Assembly: GCF_000021325.1 (NCBI RefSeq)
Contig: NC_011365.1
Location: forward strand, 2,942,001-3,006,000
DNA: 64,000 nt
From: Gluconacetobacter diazotrophicus PA1 5
GTDB lineage: Bacteria; Pseudomonadota; Alphaproteobacteria; Acetobacterales; Acetobacteraceae
Reading direction: 5' to 3'
Shown here: in pieces, positions 54,186-60,971 of the stretch
How positions within the stretch are numbered: position 1 is the stretch's first letter
Layout: every line of letters begins with the position of its first letter
Made by a program: the position numbers and the translations under genes
Notes under the pieces: generated by a model
What the model saw: the letters and a program-made list of their open reading frames with translations, nothing else
Told to the model about the DNA's origin: nothing
The model's database searches: none

Positions 54186-54491
54186 TCACTTGCCTACAGG
54201 ACTTTCTCCCATCTTGCGGAGCCAGTCGTTGAACGCCTCGGCCATCGCGTCCTGCAAGCTCATGCCATGCTTGCGAGCGGTCATGTGCATGGCGAACGAC
54301 ATTTCCGGGCTGAAATAGCCCGTCATCGCCTTCTTGCCCTGGCGGCTCGGCGCAACCGGGCTACTACCCATCGCCGTGCCGCTGCTGGGCGCGATCGGCG
54401 TGGCCGCCTTGCTCTCCGGCTCGGCCTTCGCCGGCGACGGCGCGGGATCGCGATCCCGCAATGCAAGCAATGATCCTTTCCGGCTGCTCAT
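54186..54491 (-). CDS. ribbon-helix-helix-type small partition partner of ParA
   Basis: A 101-residue basic protein. The first ~55 residues are Ser/Pro/Ala-rich and probably disordered; the C-terminal part 'KKAMTGYFSPEMSFAMHMTA' and 'HGMSLQDAMAEAFNDWLRKM' has the pattern of a ribbon-helix-helix DNA-binding domain. Its start overlaps the ParA stop (ATGA), the arrangement of ParA-ParG/ParC-type plasmid partition cassettes. ATG 54491 is chosen for this overlap; a longer frame to 54545 runs inside parA. Confidence 0.75.
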   Translation of the reverse strand: MSSRKGSLLALRDRDPAPSPAKAEPESKAATPIAPSSGTAMGSSPVAPSRQGKKAMTGYFSPEMSFAMHMTARKHGMSLQDAMAEAFNDWLRKMGESPVGK

Positions 54492-55141
54492 GCGCTGGCT
54501 CTCCGCTTCTTTGAAGATTGCATGTTTACATGATTGCATGTCCACTTGTAAATCTGCCTCACCTCATCGGCCGCCTTGCCGTTCGGCTCGATCTCCATCG
54601 CGGTCTTTCCCTCGGCCGCTGCGTGACGGAAGGCGGCGCGATCGGCCATATGGTGCGGGCAAGCCTCCAGCCCATAATCCCGCACAAGTTGCGCGGCCTC
54701 GTCATACATGCGCGGCGCAGTCGGGCTTCCCGCCGTGAAGATCACGAACGCGGGCTTGCCGCGCATCTTCACAAGGCTGGCAGTCGTCTTGATCGCGGCC
54801 AAGTCGAACGCGCTCGGCCGACACGGGATCAGCACCAGGTCGGCCGCCTCGACGGCAGCGCTGGCCGCACTGTCGGCATGGGGGGGGGTATCAATCACGA
54901 TGAACGCCGCACCCTGACCCGTCGCCTGCTCGATCTTGGCGGCGAGGCGAGGGGGCGCGCTGTCGATCACGACCGGGGGCGCATCCTGACGCCATGCCGC
55001 CAATTGGCTCGCCGTCGCCTGCGGATCGAGGTCGATCACCAGCGCGGTATGCCCGGAATCCTCGGCGGCGGCGGCCAGATGCAAGGCGAGGGTGGTCTTG
55101 CCAGCGCCGCCTTTCTGACTGATGATCGCGATTGTTGGCAT
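54488..55141 (-). CDS. parA: ParA/VirC1-like partition ATPase
   Basis: A Walker-type ATPase of 217 aa that would move or pair DNA with its small partner. Deviant Walker A 'SQKGGAGKTTLALHLAAAAE' (K-G-G-x-G-K-T-T), Walker A' 'LVIDLDPQATAS', and Walker B 'AAFIVIDTPPHADS'. No N-terminal HTH, so it belongs to the short type Ib group. ATG 55141 begins 'MPTIAIISQKGG'. The pair has a low-copy-plasmid or integrative-element look and lies between IS elements. Repeated GCATGT motifs surround it. Confidence 0.9.
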   Translation of the reverse strand: MPTIAIISQKGGAGKTTLALHLAAAAEDSGHTALVIDLDPQATASQLAAWRQDAPPVVIDSAPPRLAAKIEQATGQGAAFIVIDTPPHADSAASAAVEAADLVLIPCRPSAFDLAAIKTTASLVKMRGKPAFVIFTAGSPTAPRMYDEAAQLVRDYGLEACPHHMADRAAFRHAAAEGKTAMEIEPNGKAADEVRQIYKWTCNHVNMQSSKKRRASA

Positions 55142-55155
55142 GTGTATATCCTTAC

Positions 55156-55181
55156 ATGACCGCATGTTTGCATGTGGTCAT
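55156..55181. promoter_or_regulatory. inverted repeat upstream of parA, candidate operator or partition site
   Basis: ATGACCGCAT (55156-55165) and ATGTGGTCAT (55172-55181) are complementary except for one pair. GCATGT-type motifs recur nearby (55162, 55171) and inside the operon around 54519-54545 and 54172. Short repeated sites of this kind are bound by the ribbon-helix-helix partner in type Ib systems, for repression or as centromere. Confidence 0.5.
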
Positions 55182-55279
55182 GCGCGATAACCCGTCTTGC
55201 CGGCAAGAGGGGAAGCCCGAGGCCAGATTCACCACCTCCGTCTTTCAAAGAAAAATCGTGTCTCTAGAGCGTGATGATT

Positions 55280-55957
55280 TTAGGTTGGTCCATATCCTGA
55301 GTTTATGAAATAATTGGCGCATGCGCTGGGAGCGTAGCTGCGCAGGAGTTCGCCGATGGTTGAACTGACTGCGTCGCGGCTTCGAGCCGCGGCCTTGCGG
55401 AGCAGGTGCTTGAGCTTGGCAAAGACCTGTTCAATGGGGTTCAGGTCTGGGGAGTATTTTGGCAGGAGGATCAGGCGCGCGCCGACCTGTCGGATGGCTG
55501 CGCGTGCTGCCTTGTTTTTGTGGCTGCCGAGGTTGTCAGCGATCACGATGTCACCAGGCCTGAGCGTCGGCACGAGTTCATTCTCGACGTAGATGCGGAA
55601 GCTTTCGCCGTTGATCGGACCATCGAGCAGCCACGGCGCATCGATCCGATCGACCCGCAGGGCGGCAATAAAGGTCATGGTGTTCCAATGACCCCAAGGC
55701 ACTTTGGCCCGGAGCCGTTCGCCACGCGGCGCCCAGCCGCGTAGCGGCGCCATATTGGTTTTGGTCCAGGTTTCATCGATGAACACCAGGCGGGCGGGAT
55801 CTATGAGGTGTTGGTATTTTTGCCATCGCGCCCGGTGTCGGGCGACATCAGGACGGTCCTGTTCGGCTGCGACGAGTGTTTTTTTTGAAGCTGAGCCCCT
55901 CGTCGTGGACGAAGACCCACACAGAGCGATAATCGACCCTGAGCCCGCGCCCGGCAA
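55280..55957 (-). CDS. IS630-family transposase, catalytic frame (first element)
   Basis: Sensible sequence begins at 'KKTLVAAEQDRPDVARHR' and holds the DDE core: Asp in 'RLVFIDETWTKTNMAPLRGW', Asp in 'IVIADNLGSHKNKAA' and Glu in 'YSPDLNPIEQVFAKLKHLLR'. The first ~25 residues of the open frame before the A tract are a shadow of the N-terminal frame. The full protein needs frameshifting at the A8 tract. Confidence 0.88.
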   Translation of the reverse strand: MPGAGSGSIIALCGSSSTTRGSASKKTLVAAEQDRPDVARHRARWQKYQHLIDPARLVFIDETWTKTNMAPLRGWAPRGERLRAKVPWGHWNTMTFIAALRVDRIDAPWLLDGPINGESFRIYVENELVPTLRPGDIVIADNLGSHKNKAARAAIRQVGARLILLPKYSPDLNPIEQVFAKLKHLLRKAAARSRDAVSSTIGELLRSYAPSACANYFINSGYGPT

Positions 55958-56225
55958 GTTCTGCGACCAAGCCCCGCAGGGTAAAGCCCCCCGCCTTGCA
56001 ACGCTCGATCAGCCATTCCCGATGCGCACCCGTCAGCCGTTTCGGCTTGTGGCCGCCCATCTGGCCAGGGGAAACGCTGCCGGTCCGCCGAAAGCTCTGC
56101 ATCCACCGGATCGCGGTGCTGGGTGCTACACCGTAGCGCTTCGCGGCCTCGTGGCAGGAGAGGCCGTCTGTCTCCACGGCTGCCACAACCCGGTCGCGAA
56201 GATCCATCGAATAAGGACGCGCCAT
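55848..56225 (-). CDS. IS630-family transposase, N-terminal frame (first element)
   Basis: 125 residues: helix-turn-helix 'MDLRDRVVAAVETDGLSCHE', 'AAKRYGVAPSTAIRWMQSFR' and the linker with 'GFTLRGLVAELAGRGLRVDY'. The sensible sequence ends at 'GLSFKK' where eight A (plus-strand T at 55879-55886) allow a shift into the second frame. The apparent shift is +1 (or -2). Confidence 0.88.
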   Translation of the reverse strand: MARPYSMDLRDRVVAAVETDGLSCHEAAKRYGVAPSTAIRWMQSFRRTGSVSPGQMGGHKPKRLTGAHREWLIERCKAGGFTLRGLVAELAGRGLRVDYRSVWVFVHDEGLSFKKNTRRSRTGPS

Positions 56226-56379
56226 CCATGCTGGCCTCCAATCCAGACAGCATGTTGAATCAGATTTTCGGCAATCTGGGTACCCATATTCCGATTCAGA
56301 CCGAAATCATCACGCTCTAATCGCACGGCAACTCAGCGAAACGGACTTCGCCCACTGGTTGGCCGTGGATCAGCACCGA

Positions 56380-56957
56380 TTATCCCCACATTCGGCGTGC
56401 GATATCCTGTTCCTCGGCGCCGACGGCATTGGCGTAGATGGCGGTCGTGGTGAGCTGGGCGTGGCCGAGCCATTTCTGGACCAGGTTGAGGGGGATGGCA
56501 TTGGTGACGGCGGCGACGCCGAAGGCGTGGCGCAGCCCCTTGGGCGAGGCAGCCGGCCCGGAAACCCGGCCTCCTGCATGACGGCATGCACCGCCCGCCA
56601 GCCGGTCATCCGCGCCCACGGCCACAGCCGCACCGCCTGGCCGCGATCGCGGCGCTTCTGCGCCTGGCGGATGCCATGCACCAAGTCGAGGGCGTCGAGC
56701 AGGGCAGGAGACACCGGCACGGCGCGATAGACGCCGGCCTGACGCTTCTTCAGGCTCTCGAACACCAGCACGCCGGCGGCGAGATCGACGCGATCGGCAC
56801 TCAGCGCCAGGGCCTCGGACAGCCGACAGCCCGACCAGACGAGGGTCATGCACAGGGTGCGCGACTCACGCGGCGCCTGCTCGGCCGCCTTGAGGAAGCG
56901 GTCACGCTCGGCGACGGTGAGATATTTGCGCGCGCCGCTCGGATCGAAGAGCTGCAT
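56380..56957 (-). pseudogene. tyrosine recombinase/phage-type integrase, frameshifted
   Basis: The catalytic domain of a tyrosine recombinase in two frames. The first (ATG 56957) has 'KYLTVAERDRFLKAAEQAPR' and the first Arg in 'VWSGCRLSEALAL', and runs to 'VMQEAGFPG'. The rest, with 'GLRHAFGVAAVTNAIPLNLV' and 'WLGHAQLTTTAIYAN' (second Arg, His and the nucleophile Tyr), is in another frame to 56380. The shift is near 56551-56560 and needs one base. The N-terminal arm-binding domain is absent, so it resembles short integrases of genomic islands. Confidence 0.75.
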
Positions 56958-57103
56958 GCCGGCCGCCGGCGCCGCCTTGACGTCCCGAGGTGCAGGAGCC
57001 CGAGGCTCCTGCCGGGAGCGCGAGGGCGAGGCGGCCGCAAGGTTCCGTCCGGCTGTGCCGGATGGAATGGCCTGCCGAGGGAGCGCCCTCGCCCTTGCCT
57101 TCG

Positions 57104-57400
57104 TCACGTCTTCTCTCTGGAGCGATAGCCCCGCTTGACCTTCTGCCGCAGCAGGGTTGCGAGGGCGGCCTGGGCCTGGCCGCGATCGGCATGGAGATCG
57201 AGGCGGGATTGCCCTTGGGTGCCGATGCGTCCCCACTGGCGGAGCAGGGCGGTGCCGCCGAACAGATCGTCCTGGAGGCACAGCCGGTAGAAGCGCCAGC
57301 AATTGGTCGCCGGCACGACGTGCCGCAGCTCGGCCGCCTCGGGGAAGATGGCCAACTGACGCAGGGGGCGAGGCGGGGCTGGATGGGGCGCTTTGGGCAT
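57104..57400 (-). CDS. WGR-domain protein (98 aa)
   Basis: A small protein made almost wholly of a WGR domain: 'WRFYRLCLQDDLFGGTALLR' then the signature W-G-R-I-G in 'QWGRIGTQGQSRLDLHADRG' and 'AALATLLRQKVKRGYRSRE'. WGR domains bind DNA ends or nucleic acid in PARPs and bacterial MolR-like proteins; single-domain versions are frequent in alphaproteobacterial islands, often near integrases. Start ATG 57400. It lies upstream of the broken recombinase on the same strand, and GTGTAACAGG motifs stand before it. Confidence 0.85.
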   Translation of the reverse strand: MPKAPHPAPPRPLRQLAIFPEAAELRHVVPATNCWRFYRLCLQDDLFGGTALLRQWGRIGTQGQSRLDLHADRGQAQAALATLLRQKVKRGYRSREKT

Positions 57401-57499
57401 GTTTTCCCGAGAAGTGTAACAGGCCGGGCGACGCGGTACCAGGAAAAAGGCGGTGAGCGGGCGGTTTTTCCGGGGTCCGGGGCGGCTCGGACGGTGCGG

Positions 57500-57530
57500 C
57501 CTGTTACACTATTATCAATAGTGTAACAGG
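57500..57530. promoter_or_regulatory. perfect 14-bp inverted repeat with 3-base spacer
   Basis: CCTGTTACACTATT (57500-57513) and AATAGTGTAACAGG (57517-57530) are exact complements. GTGTAACAGG also occurs at about 57413-57424, just before the WGR gene start. The repeat lies between the WGR gene and the small gene ending at 57549. It may be an operator, a resolution site or a terminator-like hairpin (no T-run). Confidence 0.65.
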
Positions 57531-57548
57531 GAGACAAAAAATTGCGGA

Positions 57549-57917
57549 CTAACGTGGTAAGTTCTCAGCGATTTGGCGCGGTGTACACCGGAATTTCTGA
57601 CACATAGAGATGACAACATCTCTTTGTACACGAGAAATCAGCCCGATGATGTGATCCCGCACATCCGGAAATTCCGGATGACTTCGTGGCATATACTCCT
57701 CAAGCATACGACCCACAATATTCCCATTCACAGAAAGGGAAAAGCCTGAGTTGCCGTCAGCATCCACCGTTTCTCCCCACATATAAACAAGAGGAAGATC
57801 CGTAGCTTTATTCGCTTGATACTCCGTGTGGATATCGCTTCTATAATATGGAAAACTCGATTTCTGATCACCCATCAATCTGGACAAAATATCCTTAACG
57901 ACCTCATCCTCTGTCAT
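57549..57917 (-). CDS. hypothetical protein (122 aa)
   Basis: ATG 57917 is preceded by GGGGAGGG and opens an intact frame of lower GC content than the surroundings. The product is soluble and mixed alpha/beta: 'DEVVKDILSRLMGDQKSSFP', 'LPLVYMWGETVDADGNSGFS', 'SVNGNIVGRMLEEYMPRS' and 'ISMCQKFRCTPRQIAENLPR'. Two cysteines, no signal peptide. I do not recognise a family. The codon use and position between IS elements suggest horizontally acquired DNA. Confidence 0.7.
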   Translation of the reverse strand: MTEDEVVKDILSRLMGDQKSSFPYYRSDIHTEYQANKATDLPLVYMWGETVDADGNSGFSLSVNGNIVGRMLEEYMPRSHPEFPDVRDHIIGLISRVQRDVVISMCQKFRCTPRQIAENLPR

Positions 57918-57972
57918 TTTTCACCCTCCCCAAATTTGTTATTGTAAAAAACAATTTTTCTCATTTTCCTAA

Positions 57973-58902
57973 GAGCCCGATCCGAAAGTTCTTCAACCGT
58001 GACAATGCCTTGCTGTCCGTCGTGTGAGCATTCGGATCGAGGCGATCAATGTCCATGCGGTTGAGGAAGCAATGGATTGTTCCCAGTCTTTGGCGAGCCG
58101 CCTGCACCGTCCCAGCCATGCGAATGTCCGTTCAACCACCCAGCGGCGCGGCAGGATCTGAAAGCCCTTCGCCGTATCGGACCGCCTGATGATTTCAAGG
58201 GTCCATTTTCCCATGGAGGCGAGCGCGGATCGCAATTTGTCGCCAGCATAGCCGCCATCAGCGAAGATGTGGCGCAGCCAGGGAAAGCGCCTGCGTATCG
58301 CTGCCAGGACATCAACAGCCCCATCACGGTCCTGGATGTCGGCGGCATGAACGAGGAGAAAGATCAGGAAGCCGCAGGTATCCGTCACAATATGGCGCTT
58401 GCGGCCCTTGACCTTCTTCCCCGCGTCATAGCCCGAAAGCCCGCCACTTTCCGTGGTTTTCACCGACTGGCTGTCAATCACGCCCGCGCTCGGAGAGGCT
58501 TCACGCCCCTCGATCTCGCGCAGGCTCATGACCAGCACCGTATTCATGACTTCGAACACTCCGGCACCACGCCAGGCGTAAAAATAGCGCCTGACGGTCG
58601 AGACCGGCGGAAAGCATTTCGGCAGCAGGCGCCACGCACACCCGGCCGAGGCTATGTAGAGCATCGCGTTGACCACCTCGCGCATATCCGTAGTGCGGGG
58701 GCGACCGCCCCGTTTCGCCGGGGGTACAAATGGCATGATCAAAGCCCACTCCCCGTCCGTCATATCCGATGGATATCGCAACCCTTCCCGGCTATGTTCA
58801 CGTCGGGCAATACCAGTCCATGTCACCATTCACTCCATCTCTTCGCAAAGACGGATGAATCACAACAGGCTGGTATTGTTCAAAAACTTTCGGATCGGGC
58901 TC
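57973..58902. mobile_element. IS5-family IS1031-type element, 930 bp
   Basis: Ends GAGCCCGATCCGAAAGTT and, from the right, GAGCCCGATCCGAAAGTT again; flanked by TAA on both sides (57970-57972, 58903-58905). The length equals that reported for IS1031 of Acetobacter xylinum. It is related to, but clearly different from, the 883-bp copies A-C. Confidence 0.93.
57993..58829 (-). CDS. IS5-family (IS1031 group) transposase
   Basis: 278 residues: 'YPSDMTDGEWALIMPFVPPA', 'YIASAGCAWRLLPKCFPPVS', Asp in 'AGVIDSQSVKTTESGG', 'GYDAGKKVKGRKRHIVTDT', Asp in 'RHIFADGGYAGDKL' and Glu in 'PRRWVVERTFAWLGRCRRLA'. Intact. It lies on the minus strand, opposite to the 883-bp copies. Confidence 0.94.
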   Translation of the reverse strand: MVTWTGIARREHSREGLRYPSDMTDGEWALIMPFVPPAKRGGRPRTTDMREVVNAMLYIASAGCAWRLLPKCFPPVSTVRRYFYAWRGAGVFEVMNTVLVMSLREIEGREASPSAGVIDSQSVKTTESGGLSGYDAGKKVKGRKRHIVTDTCGFLIFLLVHAADIQDRDGAVDVLAAIRRRFPWLRHIFADGGYAGDKLRSALASMGKWTLEIIRRSDTAKGFQILPRRWVVERTFAWLGRCRRLAKDWEQSIASSTAWTLIASIRMLTRRTARHCHG

Positions 58903-58905
58903 TAA

Positions 58906-59788
58906 GAGCCTGTTTGGAAAGTCGCTGAAGTGTGATTCAAGCTCTGGATGTGGACGCCAGAGCAGAGAGGCCGCATGGCCAGGATTACCCGCAAGACGAA
59001 GCGTTATCCGTCTGATATGACGGAGGAGGAATGGGCGCGCATCGCGCCACTGATGCCCGAGCCGGGACGCACGGGGCGTCCGCGCGAGATCGAATTCCGC
59101 GAGGTGATCAACGCGGTTCGTTACCTGGTTCGATCCGGCTGCGGCTGGCGAATGCTGCCGATCCATTTCGGGCATTGGCGTACGGTCTATGGTTGGTTCA
59201 GGGAATTGGCCCGGCGGTTCCTGTTCCAGACCATTCATGATGTGGAACTGATGCTTGACCGGGAGCGCTCGGGCCGTGAAGCCAGCCCTTCGGCCGGAGT
59301 GATCGACAGCCAGAGCATCAAGGCGCCGCACGCGAAAACAAGAGGTTACGACGCTGGAAAGAAGATTGTCGGGCGCAAGCGGCATATCGCCGTGGATACG
59401 GACGGACGCCTGCTGATGGTCAACCTGACGCCGGCGGACATCTCCGACAGCGCCGGAGCGCAGATGATCCTGGACGCGATCCGCAAGCGCTGGCCGTGGG
59501 TCAAGCATCTATTCGCGGACGGTGCCTATGACCGGCTCCAGTTGATGGACAAGGCTGCCTACCTGGACTTCGTCGTCGAGGTGATCCGTCGCAGGGACGG
59601 AGCGAAAGGCTTTGAGGTTCTCCCCCGGCGCTGGGTCGTGGAGCGAACCTTCGGATGGATGACCCGATGGCGACGCCTCGTGCGCGATTACGAGCGTCGC
59701 ATCGATGTCTCACAGGCCATGATCTTCGTCGCCATGGGCGCCAATCTCACCCGAAGAAACGCTCATCCATGACTTTCCAAACAGGCTC
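58906..59788. mobile_element. IS5-family (IS1031-like group) element, copy C
   Basis: Same 883 bp and orientation as copies A and B. The left flank is TAA (58903-58905, shared with the 930-bp element) but the right flank is TTA (59789-59791). The duplication therefore does not match, unlike copies A and B, so the two sides may have been brought together by recombination. Confidence 0.94.
58948..59772 (+). CDS. IS5-family transposase (copy C)
   Basis: Same 274-residue protein as copies A and B, intact, with catalytic regions 'GVIDSQSIKAP', 'HLFADGAYDR' and 'VVERTFGWM'. Confidence 0.95.
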   Translation: MWTPEQRGRMARITRKTKRYPSDMTEEEWARIAPLMPEPGRTGRPREIEFREVINAVRYLVRSGCGWRMLPIHFGHWRTVYGWFRELARRFLFQTIHDVELMLDRERSGREASPSAGVIDSQSIKAPHAKTRGYDAGKKIVGRKRHIAVDTDGRLLMVNLTPADISDSAGAQMILDAIRKRWPWVKHLFADGAYDRLQLMDKAAYLDFVVEVIRRRDGAKGFEVLPRRWVVERTFGWMTRWRRLVRDYERRIDVSQAMIFVAMGANLTRRNAHP

Positions 59789-59807
59789 TTATACCAACTC
59801 CTGTTTG

Positions 59808-60359
59808 TTAAAACCCATGTGCCCATTGTCGTAGCCCGAGGGACATGATGCGCCAGGGCTGGTCGACGAGCTGGTTCCAGGCGTGGCAGCAGATATCGAC
59901 GATGTCGTCGTAGGTGCGGAAGATCCGGTTCGACAGCCAGGTATTGCGCATGAACTGCCAGACGTTTTCCACCGGATTGAGTTCGGGCGAGCGTGGCGGG
60001 AGCGGCAGGATGGTGATGTTGGCGGGGATATCGAGTTTCGGGCTGGTATGCCACGCTGCCTGATCGACGATGAGGATAGCGTGAGCGCCCGGCGCTACGG
60101 CCTGCGAGATCTCGTCGAGATGCCGGTTCATGGCGTGGAGGTTGCACCAGGGCAGGACGAGGGCCGCTCCCTTGCCTAGCGCCGGACAGATCGCTCCGAA
60201 GATCCAGGCCGAACGTGTGCGCTGATCGGCAGGCGCGCGTGGACGGGTGCCGCGTCTGGCCCAGCGGCGCGTCAGCTTCGTTTTCTGGCCGACCCTCGCC
60301 TCGTCGCCCCACCAGAGTTCGATGGCCTTGCCGGGATGCCGGGCCCGGATCCCGGCCAT
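59808..60359 (-). CDS. IS630-family transposase, catalytic frame (second element)
   Basis: 183 residues from ATG 60359, joined to the first frame by a -1 shift through 'KKSFPDVMAGIRARHPG'. Catalytic Asp in 'ELWWGDEARVGQKTK', Asp in 'AILIVDQAAWHTSPKL' and Glu in 'RSPELNPVENVWQFMR'. Intact to the end 'LGLRQWAHGF'. Confidence 0.88.
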   Translation of the reverse strand: MAGIRARHPGKAIELWWGDEARVGQKTKLTRRWARRGTRPRAPADQRTRSAWIFGAICPALGKGAALVLPWCNLHAMNRHLDEISQAVAPGAHAILIVDQAAWHTSPKLDIPANITILPLPPRSPELNPVENVWQFMRNTWLSNRIFRTYDDIVDICCHAWNQLVDQPWRIMSLGLRQWAHGF

Positions 60360-60865
60360 GACGTCGGGGAAGCTTTTTTAAAAACGTCCTGGGCCTCGGG
60401 ATCCTGGGCATGGTGCCGGGGGCGTCCCGTCAGAAGGCGGAAGTCGAGGCCCCGGATAACGGCGCTCAGCCGGCTGCGCGAAAGAGAGACGCCGAATTCC
60501 TCATAAAGCCATTGCCCCAGATCAGCCTGCCGCCAGCGCACCACCCCATGCACGGCAGCGATCGGGCCGTCCTCGATCCGGCGCATCAGCGCTTCCAACA
60601 TGGCTGGTGTCAGGCGGGGAACGACACCGCCCCCATGATGATCCCGCACGCCATCCGGGCCCTCGGCGTTGAAACGCACCACCCAGTCCCGCACAATCTG
60701 CCGATCCGTCCCAGCCAGTCGTGCCGCGTCTCCGCGTGACGCACCATCGTAGATCGCCGCCAGCGCCAGAAGCCGACGCGCCTGGCCCGCATGCCTCGTT
60801 GTCCGCGCCAGAGCACGCAGTCCCGCCGCATCATAATCCTCACGCAACGCTAACGCCCCGCCCAT
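60272..60865 (-). CDS. IS630-family transposase, N-terminal frame (second element)
   Basis: ATG 60865 follows GGGAGG. Two helix-turn-helix units are visible: 'ARRLLALAAIYDGASRGDAA' with 'GTDRQIVRDWVVRFNAEG', then 'VHGVVRWRQADLGQWLYEEF' and 'SLSRSRLSAVIRGLDFRLL'. The frame departs from family sequence after 'AQDVFKK' at the tract AAAAAAG (plus strand 60373-60379), a classic -1 slippery site. Confidence 0.87.
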   Translation of the reverse strand: MGGALALREDYDAAGLRALARTTRHAGQARRLLALAAIYDGASRGDAARLAGTDRQIVRDWVVRFNAEGPDGVRDHHGGGVVPRLTPAMLEALMRRIEDGPIAAVHGVVRWRQADLGQWLYEEFGVSLSRSRLSAVIRGLDFRLLTGRPRHHAQDPEAQDVFKKASPTSWPGSGPGIPARPSNSGGATRRGSARKRS

Positions 60866-60971
60866 TCGGATGCCTCCCGCCCGGTTCGGCATCCTGTGAA
60901 TCACAGCTCGTTCCAGAACGATACCGTCAGGCAATCACATATGAGTCAGGGCGGACCGGAGTTGGTATTAG

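Larger units (their letters stand above)
55267..56317. mobile_element. IS630-family element (first)
   Basis: A 1051-bp element with ends GAGCGTGATGATTT and its complement, flanked by TA on both sides (55265-55266, 56318-56319), the hallmark target of IS630. It carries two overlapping frames for one transposase. Confidence 0.92.
59794..60965. mobile_element. IS630-family element (second)
   Basis: A 1172-bp element with ends CCAACTCC and GGAGTTGG, flanked by TA on both sides (59792-59793 and 60966-60967). It is different from the IS630 element at 55267 and holds two overlapping minus-strand frames. Confidence 0.88.
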
